NCBI GenBank assembly: GCA_963809545.1
Contig: CAWEKD010000005.1
Location: forward strand, 868,001-932,000
Reading direction: 5' to 3'
Length of the DNA stretch: 64,000 bases
DNA from: Natronosporangium sp035305625
Lineage (GTDB): Bacteria > Actinomycetota > Actinomycetes > Mycobacteriales > Micromonosporaceae
Below the pieces are notes generated by a model. That model was not told where the DNA came from. It saw only the letters and a list, made by a program, of their open reading frames with translations, and ran no database searches. Every line of letters starts with the position of its first letter. Positions within the stretch are counted from its first letter, which is position 1. The translations under genes were made by a program, and so were the position numbers. Shown here in pieces: positions 17,851-26,126 of the stretch.

Positions 17851-18303
17851 TCACGGCTCGCGCATGGGCTGCGGCCGGTTCTCCCACTTGGTAGACAGCG
17901 CGACTGTGGTCCGGGTGCGGGCCACCCCGCGGATCCGGTTGATTCGGCCGATCAGACGCTCCAGTTCGGCCATGGTCGCCACCCGGACCTTGAGTAGGTA
18001 GGACTCCTCCCCGGCCAGGAAGTAGCAGGACTCCACCTGGGGGATCTCCCGCAGCGCCGCCTCCACATCGTCCAGCTCGCTGTCGGTTTGCTGCACGATC
18101 CCGATCAGGGCAGTGACTCCCAGCCCGAGGGTCTCGGGGGCGACTTCTGCACGATAGCCCTGGATCACCCCGGCGGCCTCGAGCTTGCCCACCCGTTCAT
18201 GCACCGACGGGGCGGACAGCCCAACTTGCCGGGCCAGCTCCGCGTACGAGAGGCGGCCGTTCTTCCGAAGCAGTTCAATGATTTGGCGATCGGTGGCGTC
18301 CAT
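17851..18303 (-). CDS. Lrp/AsnC-family transcriptional regulator
   Basis: 150-aa feast/famine regulator. The N-terminal helix-turn-helix (DATDRQIIELLRKNGRLSYA through VGLSAPSVHERVGKLEAAG, about 2-55) is followed by the RAM/AsnC effector domain (about 65-140, with CYFLAGEESYLLKVR and a GVARTRTTVALS end). The ATG at 18303 opens with the canonical start of the family. Transcription runs away from bldC and tail-to-tail with the dehydratase, leaving only three bases between stops. It probably binds an amino acid and controls amino-acid catabolism; the specific effector is not visible. Confidence 0.9.
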   Translation of the reverse strand: MDATDRQIIELLRKNGRLSYAELARQVGLSAPSVHERVGKLEAAGVIQGYRAEVAPETLGLGVTALIGIVQQTDSELDDVEAALREIPQVESCYFLAGEESYLLKVRVATMAELERLIGRINRIRGVARTRTTVALSTKWENRPQPMREP

Positions 18304-18843
18304 CGGCTTCCGACCTTAGTCCGGCGTCAGGACGCCGGAGACGGGGCCGGACGCTTGCCCCTGGACGGACGGTAACGGCGGGGAAATACCAGGATGTCAC
18401 AACCGGGCGCCCGTGGATCATGGGCGATGAATGAGCGGGTTACTCTCCCGGTGGATCGGTTCATGATCACGTTGTCGGTCGGAGCGTCCCGTCCGCCGGA
18501 TGCGGCCGATTCCCACGTGAAATGAGCAGACCGGCCAGCCCGAGTCGGGAGTGGCAAGGCGGTTGCTAACTCGTGGGTTCGACCGAATACCCGGCAGGTT
18601 TCAGACCACCGGTCAACGGATATGGGCCATTTGGTTCGTATTTGGGGCAGCCGGAGGTGGTTTTGGTGTAGGCACCCCGAGCCGTGTAGTCTTGGGCAAA
18701 ATATGAGTATGACTCGCATAGCTTCCGCGAGCTGGCATGACAGTCGGCGTGATTCGCGCTGACTTTTCAGGACATGTCACACGGAAGAGTGATGTAATGG
18801 TGCTGCTGGGGGAGCTATGCGACTACATCGACGAGGAGGGGAC
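18304..18843. other. gene-free intergenic region ahead of bldC
   Basis: About 540 bp between the divergent lrp and bldC starts, visibly lower in G+C than its surroundings, with AT-rich patches around 18630-18720 and 18760-18800. No convincing gene: a 130-codon frame on the minus strand (18327-18719) has no family resemblance or ribosome-binding site. The length suggests a long 5' leader and several control sites for bldC. Confidence 0.5.
18663..18692 (+). promoter_or_regulatory. candidate sigma-70-type promoter for bldC
   Basis: TTGGTG (18663-18668) and TAGTCT (18687-18692) are separated by 18 bases, resembling vegetative actinomycete promoters. This would leave a leader of about 145 nt before the chosen bldC start. 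Confidence 0.3.
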
Positions 18844-19041
18844 GTGGACACGGGAGATCGTCTGCTAACGCCGGGCGAGGTCGCCGCCTTGTTCCGCGTC
18901 GACCCGAAGACCGTGACCCGGTGGGCTGCGGCGGGGCGGATCGGCAGCATTCGTACGCCAGGAGGGCACCGGCGGTTCCGGGAGTCGGAGGTGCGCGCCC
19001 TGCTCGAAGGCGAGCTGGAGAAGCTGGGCGACAACCGCTGA
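18844..19041 (+). CDS. bldC: BldC-family MerR-like DNA-binding protein
   Basis: Small winged-helix protein of the BldC type, 65 aa, which in Streptomyces binds DNA cooperatively and holds back sporulation. The core LLTPGEVAALFRVDPKTVTR, then WAAAGRIGSIRTPGGHRRF and RESEVRALL, follows BldC almost residue for residue. The GTG at 18844 is preferred: AGGAGG ends four bases before it and the product has the normal BldC length. The ATG at 18817 has its GGGGGAG only two bases away. A strong hairpin follows the stop, so the gene is monocistronic. Confidence 0.9.
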   Translation: MDTGDRLLTPGEVAALFRVDPKTVTRWAAAGRIGSIRTPGGHRRFRESEVRALLEGELEKLGDNR

Positions 19042-19048
19042 TCAGGGC

Positions 19049-19094
19049 GTCCGGACGCGGACGGCACCGTGGTGGGGCGGCGCCGCGTCCGGAC
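19049..19094 (+). terminator. intrinsic terminator-like hairpin after bldC
   Basis: A perfect 12-bp inverted repeat, GTCCGGACGCGG (19049-19060) with CCGCGTCCGGAC (19083-19094) and a 22-nt loop, starts eight bases after the bldC stop. It lies between convergent bldC and ubiX and could serve both directions. There is no T-tract. Confidence 0.6.
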
Positions 19095-19135
19095 ACCTTC
19101 GGGTCGGTACGAAACTGGTACGGAAAACCACGGAA

Positions 19136-19795
19136 CTAGTGGGGTGGGGCGGGACTGCGCACTTGTCCCGACCAGCGGGTCAGGAGGGTGTGAGGGACGC
19201 CCAACGCGTCCAGCACCTTGCCCGCTACGAAATCCACCAGGGATTGGACGCTTGTGCGCCCGCCGGTGCCGTAGAAACCGGGACTGGCGGGCAGCACCAC
19301 CGCGCCAGCGTCGTGCAGTGCTAACAAGTGTTCGAGATGGCTGCGGCTGACCGGGGTCTCGCGCGGCACCACCACCACGGGGCGGCGCTCTTTGAGGTTG
19401 ACCTCGGCTGCCCGCTGCAGCAGATCCTTGGACAACCCCAGGGCGATCCCGGCACAGGCCGCGGTGCTCGCCGGTACCACCACCATCCCGCGGGCGGGGT
19501 AGGAACCGGACGAGGGCCCCGCGGCGAGGTCGCCGGCGGGCCAGTACCGCAGGTCCGCGTCGCTCACATCGTGCTCTAACCACGCCGCCAGATCGTCGCG
19601 CCAGTGCGCGTCCCGGAACCGACGGCCGGTCTCGTCGAGCAGGGTCAACCGCGCGGCCCGGGACACCACCAGATCCACCGGCAAGCCCGCGGTCAGCAAG
19701 CCACGCAGCACCGAGGCCGCATACGGGGTACCGGAGGCGCCCGACACCCCGACGATCCACGGTCGGCGACCGCTGGCCGCACCGGGGTCGGTCAT
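19136..19795 (-). CDS. ubiX: UbiX-family flavin prenyltransferase
   Basis: 219-aa flavoprotein that prenylates FMN to make the cofactor of UbiD decarboxylases. The N-terminal GVSGASGTPYAASVL is the FMN-binding loop, and later motifs are PASTAACAGIALGLSKDLLQ, VVVPRETPVSRSHLEHLLAL and PASPGFYG. Length and motif order match UbiX/Pad1. The ATG at 19795 overlaps the stop of the upstream UbiA-type gene (ATGA), so it is the third gene of a translationally coupled UbiD-UbiA-UbiX operon. That context points to quinone synthesis rather than aromatic-acid detoxification. Confidence 0.9.
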   Translation of the reverse strand: MTDPGAASGRRPWIVGVSGASGTPYAASVLRGLLTAGLPVDLVVSRAARLTLLDETGRRFRDAHWRDDLAAWLEHDVSDADLRYWPAGDLAAGPSSGSYPARGMVVVPASTAACAGIALGLSKDLLQRAAEVNLKERRPVVVVPRETPVSRSHLEHLLALHDAGAVVLPASPGFYGTGGRTSVQSLVDFVAGKVLDALGVPHTLLTRWSGQVRSPAPPH

Positions 19796-20754
19796 CCGAA
19801 GCTCCCCCGCACCAGGAGATCCACCAGGGCGAAGCCGAACAGCGCGATTCCGATGAACCCGTTGGCGGTGAAGAACGCCCGGTTCACCCGGGACAGGTCA
19901 TGCGGCTTGACGATCGCGTGCTCGTAGGCGAACCCCACCGCGGCCGCGGTCATCCCCAGCCACCAGCACCAGCTGAAGCCGGTGGCCACCCCGTACCAGA
20001 CGAACAACCCGAACGTGATCACATGCGCGACCAGGGCCGCCCACAGCGCGAACGCCACTCCGTACCGGGCCGGCACGCTGCCGACCCCGATCTGGCGATC
20101 CACCTCGGCGTCCTGGCAGGCGTAAATCAAGTCGAATCCGCCGATCCACAGCCCGACCGCCGCCCCCAGCAGCCAGGCCGGCCCGGAACCGCTGAAGGTG
20201 CCGGTGACCGCCAACCAACCGCCGACCGGGGCGACCGCCTGCGCCAACGCCAGCACCGCGTGCGGCCAGTTGGTGAACCGCTTGGCGTACGGGTAGACCA
20301 CCAGCGGCACCACCGCCAGCGGGGACAGGGCCGCCGCCAGTGGATTGAGCGCGATCGCGGCGGCGAAGAAGACCAGGAGCGCCACCACCGCCCCGGTCCA
20401 GGCGGTGCGTAGGCTCACCGCCCCGGTCACCAGTTCCCGCCCCGCGGTCCGGGGATTGCGCGCGTCGATGTGCCGATCGATGATCCGATTGGCCGCCATC
20501 GCGAACGTGCGGGCCCCCACCATCGCCACCGTCACCAGCGCCAGCACCCGCCAGGACAGGCCGGTGCCGGTGACCGCCATCGCGGTCAGGGTGGACAGGT
20601 ACGCGAACGGGAGCGCGAACACCGAGTGTTCAATCGCCACCAGCCGGAGGAACGCCCGGACCGGACCACGGCGAGCCGCGGGCGGCGGCGCCGCCGGGCG
20701 CGACGCGATCGGGTCGGCGGGCTCGGCTCCCGCCGGGCGGGCCGCTCCGGTCAT
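19792..20754 (-). CDS. mqnP: UbiA-family polyprenyltransferase (MqnP-like)
   Basis: 320-aa membrane enzyme that attaches a polyprenyl chain to an aromatic acid. About eight to nine helices are visible. The two Asp-rich motifs are NRIIDRHIDARNP (NxxxDxxxD) and YACQDAEVDRQIG (DxxxD). A Pro/Ala-rich soluble N-terminus of about 45 residues precedes helix 1. The ATG at 20754 overlaps the UbiD stop; the longer reading back to 20853 lies inside ubiD. In actinomycetes with the futalosine pathway such a UbiD/UbiA/UbiX set performs the late menaquinone steps, so MqnP is the likeliest role, although the mqnABCD genes are not in this window. Confidence 0.82.
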   Translation of the reverse strand: MTGAARPAGAEPADPIASRPAAPPPAARRGPVRAFLRLVAIEHSVFALPFAYLSTLTAMAVTGTGLSWRVLALVTVAMVGARTFAMAANRIIDRHIDARNPRTAGRELVTGAVSLRTAWTGAVVALLVFFAAAIALNPLAAALSPLAVVPLVVYPYAKRFTNWPHAVLALAQAVAPVGGWLAVTGTFSGSGPAWLLGAAVGLWIGGFDLIYACQDAEVDRQIGVGSVPARYGVAFALWAALVAHVITFGLFVWYGVATGFSWCWWLGMTAAAVGFAYEHAIVKPHDLSRVNRAFFTANGFIGIALFGFALVDLLVRGSFG

Positions 20755-22211
20755 AGCCCGTACTCCCGCCACCGACGGTCCACCTTGGCCTTGATCTCCG
20801 GTGACATCACCGCCTCCTCCGGCCAGCCGCGGGTGTAGCCCTCGCTGGGCCACTTCCGGGTGGCGTCGATGCCTGCCTTACCGCCCCAGAACTGCTGGTA
20901 GGAGGCGTGGTCAAGGTGGTCGACCGGGCCCTCGGTCAGCAGCAGGTCCCGGGAGTAGTCGACGTTGCCCAACGCCCGCCAGGCCACCTCGGCGTAGTCG
21001 TGCACGTCGCAGTCGTCGTCCACCACCACGATCAGCTTGCTCAACGACAGCAGGTGCGCACCCCAGATCGCGTTCATCACCTTCTGGGCGTGCTTGGGGT
21101 ACCGCTTACGGATCGACACGATCACGCAGTTGTGGAACCCGCCGGCCTCCGGCAAGGAGTAGTCGACGATGTCCGGAATCAGCAGCTTCAGCAGCGGCAG
21201 GAAGATTCGTTCGGTGGCGTGCCCGATCGGCCCGTCCTCCTGCGGCGGCTTGGAGGTCACGATCGAGTGGTAGATCGGGTCACGGCGCATGGTCATGCAC
21301 TCCACGTGCATCACCGGGAACGGCTCCACCGGGGTGTAGAAGCCGGTGTGGTCGCCGAACGGCCCCTCTGGCAGCCGCTCGCCCGGCTCCACGTACCCCT
21401 CCAGCACGATCTGGGCACTGGCCGGCACCTGTAGCGGCACGGTCAGGCAGTCCACCAGCTCCACCCGCTCACCGCGCAGGAAGCCTGCGAAGAGGTACTC
21501 ATCGATGTCGCTCGGCAGCGGGGCGGTGGCGGTGTAGGTGGTCACCGGGTCACAGCCGATCGCCACCGCCACCGGCAGCCGTTGGCCGAGCCGTTCGGCC
21601 ACCGCGTGGTGGGCGGTGGAGTCCTTGTGGATCTGCCAGTGCATCCCCAAGGTATTGTGCGAGTGCTGCTGGAGTCGGTACAGCCCGACGTTGCGCTTGC
21701 CGGTCTCCGGGTGGGCGGTGTGGGTCAACCCGAAGTTGTGGAAGATGCCGCCGTCGCCGGGCCAGGTCTGTAGGCCCGGCAGCCGGTTCAGATCCACCTG
21801 GTCACCCCGGTAGACCACCTCCTGGCAGGGGGCGCTCTTCACTCGCTTCGGTGGCAGCGACTTCAGCTGCATCACCTTGCCGAGGCCTTCCCGGATCCCG
21901 GACCAGCCCACCGGCAGCTCCGGCTTGACCAGTTCCCCGATCCGGGCGCCGATCTCATCCACGTCGTCCACCCCGAGCGCCATCGCCATCCGGCGCCGGG
22001 TGCCGAACAGGTTGATCGCCACCGGCATCTCTCCCCGGGTGGGGCGCTCAAACAGCAGGGCTGGCCCGCCGGCGCGGACCGTCCGGGTGACGATTTCACT
22101 GATTTCCAGAGTGGGGTCGACCGGTACCTTCACCCGGTGCAGCTCGCCCGCGCGCTCCAGCGCGGTGAGGAATTCGGGCAGGTCGGCGTAGGGGAACTTC
22201 GGCGCGGCCAC
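20751..22211 (-). CDS. ubiD: UbiD-family decarboxylase (prenyl-FMN dependent)
   Basis: 486-aa UbiD-type decarboxylase. It opens PYADLPEFLTALERAGELHRV, the family N-terminus, and contains VAIGCDPVTTYTATAPLP, GPFGDHTGFYTPVEPFPV and the catalytic region MTMRRDPIYHSIVTSKPPQE with the conserved acidic/Arg residues. The GTG at 22211 is favoured over the longer reading to 22388: it gives normal family length and has CAGACT six bases before it, a leaderless layout. Operon order is ubiD-ubiA-ubiX with four-base overlaps. The likely role is decarboxylation of a prenylated naphthoate or hydroxybenzoate intermediate, probably for menaquinone. Confidence 0.88.
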   Translation of the reverse strand: MAAPKFPYADLPEFLTALERAGELHRVKVPVDPTLEISEIVTRTVRAGGPALLFERPTRGEMPVAINLFGTRRRMAMALGVDDVDEIGARIGELVKPELPVGWSGIREGLGKVMQLKSLPPKRVKSAPCQEVVYRGDQVDLNRLPGLQTWPGDGGIFHNFGLTHTAHPETGKRNVGLYRLQQHSHNTLGMHWQIHKDSTAHHAVAERLGQRLPVAVAIGCDPVTTYTATAPLPSDIDEYLFAGFLRGERVELVDCLTVPLQVPASAQIVLEGYVEPGERLPEGPFGDHTGFYTPVEPFPVMHVECMTMRRDPIYHSIVTSKPPQEDGPIGHATERIFLPLLKLLIPDIVDYSLPEAGGFHNCVIVSIRKRYPKHAQKVMNAIWGAHLLSLSKLIVVVDDDCDVHDYAEVAWRALGNVDYSRDLLLTEGPVDHLDHASYQQFWGGKAGIDATRKWPSEGYTRGWPEEAVMSPEIKAKVDRRWREYGL

Positions 22212-22217
22212 ATCCCC

Positions 22218-22223
22218 AGTCTG
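22218..22223 (-). promoter_or_regulatory. -10-like hexamer of a leaderless start (ubiD)
   Basis: On the minus strand CAGACT is followed by GGGGAT and then the GTG at 22211. It would drive the ubiD-ubiA-ubiX operon. Confidence 0.42.
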
Positions 22224-22350
22224 CCCCACCGGTCCGGCCCGCCGATCAGACGCCCCACGCACCGGGTGCGCACGGCGCCGGGTGCGGCCACACTGCGCAG
22301 ACGGACGCCATCGCGGCCTGGCCCCTGGGTGGACGGGGACTGGGTGGCAG

Positions 22351-23273
22351 CTACCCGGGTGACGGTCGGCCGGTGACGCCGTGGGCACGCGCCACCGTGG
22401 CTACCGCCGTAGCGAACGCGGACACCTGCGGGCGCCGGTCCCCGGTGAGCCAGACCACCGCCACCTCCGAGTGCGGCATGTCCGCGATCGGGACGTAGGC
22501 GATGTCCGGGCGGGCGTAGTAGCGGCGCATGCACTCCACCATCGGGCTGACCCCCTGCCCGGCGCCGACCAGCGACAGCACCTGCTGGGGGGTGGAGACC
22601 ACCTGCCGGCGGGCAGCGGCACCCCGTCCGGGGTGATCGGCGGGGCGTGGAAGTCGCGCCAGTAGCGGGGGGCGGTGTCCGGCAGGTCGAAGATGTACTC
22701 CCCGGCGATCTCCGACAGCCCCACCCGGTCCCGGGTGGCCAGCGGGTGGTCCCGCCAGACCGCCAGTGCCCGGGGCTCGCGGACCACCACCGCCCCGACG
22801 GTGAGGTCGGGCTCGTGCACCGGCAGCCGGGCCAGGGCCACGTCCACCGTCCCGGTGCGGAGGGCGCTGAACTGGTTGCTGAAGTCCAGCTCGACCAGGC
22901 GTACCTGCCAGCCGGGGCAGAGCCGGTCGAACTCGCGCAGGATCTCGCCGGTGAGCTCGTTGGCGCCGGTGCCCTGCTGGCCGACCGTGAGGGTGCTTCC
23001 GCCGGATCCGGTCTGGCGGGCCCGCAGCAGGGCCGAGTGCACTCCCCGCCAGGCCGGGACGAGGTCGGCGCGTAGCTGCTCCCCGACGGGGGTGAGCCGG
23101 ACCCGGCGGGAGGTACGGACGAACAGCGGGCCACCGATCCGTCGCTCCAGTGACCGGACCAACTGACTGACCCGGGACGGAGACAGCCGCAGCCGCTGCG
23201 CGGTGCGTCCGAAGTGCAGCTCCTCCGCCAGGGTGAGGAAGCACTCCAGCTCGTGCGGGTCCACCCGGATCAT
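22351..23273 (-). CDS. LysR-family regulator (one frameshift as written)
   Basis: LysR-type regulator whose reading frame is intact from the ATG at 23273 for about 225 residues (HTH: LAEELHFGRTAQRLRLSPSR; effector domain from about 90). It then continues in another frame after about 22600, from VVSTPQQVLSLVGAGQGVSP to a natural C-terminus ending at the TAG at 22351. As written, the first frame instead runs into Arg/Ser-rich nonsense until 22401. A single missing base near AGGTGG at about 22600 would restore a protein of about 307 aa. The gene is divergent from an MFS transporter 70 bp away, its probable target. This is the only clear indel in the first 42 kb. Confidence 0.78.
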
Positions 23274-23279
23274 GCAGAA

Positions 23280-23285
23280 ATCCTA
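23280..23285 (-). promoter_or_regulatory. -10-like hexamer of a leaderless start (LysR gene)
   Basis: Minus-strand TAGGAT, six bases (TTCTGC), then the ATG at 23273. It lies in the 70-bp divergent promoter region shared with the MFS gene. Confidence 0.4.
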
Positions 23286-23343
23286 ACCGGACCTGCAGTT
23301 GTTCATTCTTGATCGTGATACGACCGGCGGTGACGCTCGCAGG

Positions 23344-24744
23344 GTGACCGGAACCCAACTGGACCACCCGCGTCGGGCAACCGACCGCCGGCGCTGGGCG
23401 GAACTCGCCGTCCTGCTGGCCGCGGTGTTCCTGGTGATCGCCGACGTGTTCGTCACCACCGTGGCCACGGCCAGCATCCGGGCCGACCTGTCCGCCACCG
23501 ATACCCACCTGCAGTTGATCCTCGCCCTGTACAACATCAGCTACGGCGGCCTGTTGCTGGGCGGCGGCCGGCTCGGAGACCGGTTCGGTCGGCGCCGGCT
23601 GTTCTGCGCCGGCGTGGCGGTCTTCCTGGTCGCCTCGGTCTGGTGCGCCACCGCCGCCACCGCGGAACTGCTGGTGCTGGGCCGGCTGCTGCAGGGGATC
23701 GGCCCGGCGCTGCTGATGCCCCAGGTTTTCACGCTGATCCAGGAACGGTTCTCCGGGCGGGACCGGGCGGTGGCGTTCGGGCTGTTCTCGACGGTCAGCG
23801 GGGTCGCGGCCGCGGGCACCCAGGTGCTGGGCGGCGTGCTGATCGACGCCGACCTGTTCGGGTTGGGCTGGCGCAGCATCTTCTGGGTAAACGTGGTGCC
23901 GTGCCTGGTCGTGCTGGCGGCGGCCGGCCGGCTGCTGCCGGAGCGGCGGGTGGCAGGTACGGCCCGGTTCGACTGGCTGGGGCTGGGCCTGACGGTGGTC
24001 GCGCTGGTAGCGGCGGTCACTGGACTCGCGTTCGTGATCGGGGCCCCGACGCTGGCCGCCGCCACGACCGTGGTGGCGGTGGGGGCCGGCGGGTGGGCGT
24101 TCCACCGGAACCGGTCCGCGGTGGCCGGCGGGCGTGATCCGGTGGTGGACCCGGCCCTGGTGGCGCAACCGGGACTGGGGCGGTACCTGGCGGCCGCCGC
24201 CGGTTACTACGCCAGCAACGCGGTGCTGTTCGTCCTGCTGCCGCTGTGGGCGATGGAGGTCCGCGGGTTCCCGGTCACGGGGGCGGGATGGCTGTTCGCC
24301 CCGCTCGCCGCCACGTTCGCGGTCAGTTCCAGTCTGGCCACCCGCTGGTTCGGGGCCCGGCCGCGCCGGCTGCTGCGGGCGGGGCTGGTCGGGTTGCTCG
24401 TCGGATACCTCGGGTTGGGGCTGATCCTGACCACGGCCGGGGAGGCGACCGCCGCGGTGGTGGTCGCGCTGGTGGTGATCGGGGCGGCCATGGGCGGGGT
24501 GGCGGCCCCTTTGAACACGCTGACCACCGCCCGGGTGGCGCCAGCGCAGACCGGGGCCGCCTCCGGGCTGCTGACCACCGCACTGGAGATCGGGTACGGG
24601 GTGGGAGCGGCGCTCGGCGTCGGCTGCTACACCCTGCTGCTGTCCGGCGGATGGCCGGGAAGCAGCGCGTACGCGGCGAGCCTGGCGGTGCCGTGGCTGC
24701 TGACCGTGGCCCTGGGAGTGCTGGTCCGGTGGGGCGACCGGTGA
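23344..24744 (+). CDS. MFS transporter, DHA2-type
   Basis: Major-facilitator exporter of about 466 aa with 13-14 predicted helices. The first helix is AVLLAAVFLVIADVFVTTVA, followed by the loop 2-3 motif GGGRLGDRFGRRRLF and the motif-C-like GVLIDADLFGLGWRSIFWVN. The ORF can be opened at a TTG (23299), but the GTG at 23344 gives the usual short N-terminus (TGTQLDHPRR...). It is divergently transcribed from the LysR-type gene, the standard arrangement for inducible efflux. The substrate is unknown. Confidence 0.82.
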   Translation: MTGTQLDHPRRATDRRRWAELAVLLAAVFLVIADVFVTTVATASIRADLSATDTHLQLILALYNISYGGLLLGGGRLGDRFGRRRLFCAGVAVFLVASVWCATAATAELLVLGRLLQGIGPALLMPQVFTLIQERFSGRDRAVAFGLFSTVSGVAAAGTQVLGGVLIDADLFGLGWRSIFWVNVVPCLVVLAAAGRLLPERRVAGTARFDWLGLGLTVVALVAAVTGLAFVIGAPTLAAATTVVAVGAGGWAFHRNRSAVAGGRDPVVDPALVAQPGLGRYLAAAAGYYASNAVLFVLLPLWAMEVRGFPVTGAGWLFAPLAATFAVSSSLATRWFGARPRRLLRAGLVGLLVGYLGLGLILTTAGEATAAVVVALVVIGAAMGGVAAPLNTLTTARVAPAQTGAASGLLTTALEIGYGVGAALGVGCYTLLLSGGWPGSSAYAASLAVPWLLTVALGVLVRWGDR

Positions 24745-24857
24745 CGCGACCCCGGCCGGTGGCCCCTCCCGCAGACCGACCCCCCACAGACTCCGTGGGC
24801 GCGGTCGTCGACCGGGCGGGCGGTGGTGCACACGCGGGGTGGGAGCGGCCGGCGTAG

Positions 24858-24863
24858 TACGGT
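24858..24863 (+). promoter_or_regulatory. -10-like hexamer of a leaderless start (folP)
   Basis: TACGGT, six bases (TTGCCG), then the GTG at 24870; no Shine-Dalgarno sequence. It decides the folP start against the TTG at 24864. Confidence 0.45.
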
Positions 24864-24869
24864 TTGCCG

Positions 24870-25730
24870 GTGGGGCAGTTCGTGATCGGCCCAGGTCCAG
24901 TAGTGATGGGGGTCCTCAACGTCACCCCGGATTCGTTCTCAGACGGTGGTCGGTGGGCCAACCGGGACGCCGCGATCGCGCATGGGATCGAGCTGCGCGC
25001 GCAGGGAGCGGATCTGATCGACGTGGGCGGCGAGTCCACGCGGCCCGGCGCTGATCGGGTGGACGCGGCTACCGAGATCCGCCGGGTGGTGCCGGTGATC
25101 ACTGAATTGGCCGCGGCCGGAGTGCCGGTGAGCGTGGACACCACCCGGGCGGCGGTGGCGGCCGCCGCGCTGGCCGCCGGCGCGGTGGTGGTCAATGACG
25201 TCTCCGGCGGGCTGGCCGACCCGACCATGACCAAAGTGGTGGCTGAGGCCGGCTGCCCGTACGTGATCATGCACTGGCGGGGGCACTCCCGGGTGATGGC
25301 CGAGCTGGCGCGGTACCGGGACGTGGTCGCCGACGTGTGCGCCGAACTGCGGGCGCGGGTAGACGACGCGGTCGCGGCCGGGATCGCCCCGGAGCGGATC
25401 ATCCTCGACCCCGGGCTCGGGTTCGCCAAGACCGCCGAGCACAACTGGCAGCTCACCCGCCGGATGGACGCGCTGTTGGCGCTCGGGTTCCCGGTGTTGA
25501 TCGGCGCCAGCCGCAAGTCGTACCTGGGCCGGTTGTTGGCCGCCCCGGACGGCACCCCCCGGCCGACCGACGAGCGGGACGTGGCCACCGCCGCCACCTC
25601 GGTGCTGGCGGTAGCCGCGGGCGCCTGGGGAGTACGGGTGCATGATGTCCGCGGCACCATGGACGCGCTGGCGGTGTGGCGAGCCTCGGGGGCGCCCCGG
25701 CTGGCTCCGGTGGAGTCGACGGAGTCCTGA
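24870..25730 (+). CDS. folP: dihydropteroate synthase
   Basis: Condenses p-aminobenzoate with hydroxymethyl-dihydropterin diphosphate; 286 aa TIM barrel. Signature 1 is VMGVLNVTPDSFSDGGRW, signature 2 DLIDVGGESTRPGAD, followed by SVDTTRAAVA, VVNDVSGG, ILDPGLGFAKTAEHNW and LIGASRKSYLGRLL, with pterin-binding and sulfonamide-site residues in place. It is the first gene of the folP-folB-folK-DUF3180 operon; folB follows after 18 bp with GGAGCGGAGG. folE and folC are not in view. The GTG start is supported by a leaderless-type hexamer. Confidence 0.95.
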   Translation: MGQFVIGPGPVVMGVLNVTPDSFSDGGRWANRDAAIAHGIELRAQGADLIDVGGESTRPGADRVDAATEIRRVVPVITELAAAGVPVSVDTTRAAVAAAALAAGAVVVNDVSGGLADPTMTKVVAEAGCPYVIMHWRGHSRVMAELARYRDVVADVCAELRARVDDAVAAGIAPERIILDPGLGFAKTAEHNWQLTRRMDALLALGFPVLIGASRKSYLGRLLAAPDGTPRPTDERDVATAATSVLAVAAGAWGVRVHDVRGTMDALAVWRASGAPRLAPVESTES

Positions 25731-25748
25731 CGTTACGGAGCGGAGGCC

Positions 25749-26126
25749 ATGGACACGATCACACTGACGGGGTTGCGGGCGCGCGGCCGGCACGGCGTGT
25801 ACGACTTCGAACGGGTCGAGGGGCAGGACTTCCTGGTGGACGCGGTGCTGGAGGTGGACCTGGCGGCGGCGGGAGCCTCCGATGAGCTAGCGGACACAGT
25901 GGACTATGGCGTCCTGGCGGATCGGCTGGTCGCGGTGCTGACCGGGCCGCCGGTGCGGCTGATCGAGACCCTGGCCACCCGCCTGGCCGCCGAGTGCCTC
26001 GCCGACCCACGAGTGGCCGCCGCCACCGTGACCGTACACAAGCCCCAGGCGCCGCTGCCGCACCAGTTCACCGACGTGGCGGTGACTCGCCGGTTGACCC
26101 GGGCCGATCTGGAGGCGCGGTCGTGA
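25749..26126 (+). CDS. folB: dihydroneopterin aldolase
   Basis: 125-aa FolB: converts dihydroneopterin to 6-hydroxymethyl-dihydropterin. It contains ITLTGLRARGRHGVYDFER at the N-terminus (active-site loop), DTVDYGVLADRLVAVL, RLIETLATRLAAECL and the C-terminal VTVHKPQAPLPHQFTDVAV with the catalytic Lys in HKPQAP. The ATG follows GGAGCGGAGG. The stop overlaps the GTG of folK (GTGA). Confidence 0.94.
   Translation: MDTITLTGLRARGRHGVYDFERVEGQDFLVDAVLEVDLAAAGASDELADTVDYGVLADRLVAVLTGPPVRLIETLATRLAAECLADPRVAAATVTVHKPQAPLPHQFTDVAVTRRLTRADLEARS

Noticed and set aside
18327..18719. 130-codon minus-strand frame in the lrp-bldC gap
   Set aside because: No ribosome-binding site, no recognisable domain, and a composition unlike neighbouring genes. 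Treated as chance.
22351..24831. 826-codon minus-strand frame across the LysR and MFS genes
   Set aside because: Only its last 85 codons match a family (the LysR C-terminus after the frameshift). The rest is Gly/Arg/Gln/Pro-rich antisense of the MFS gene.
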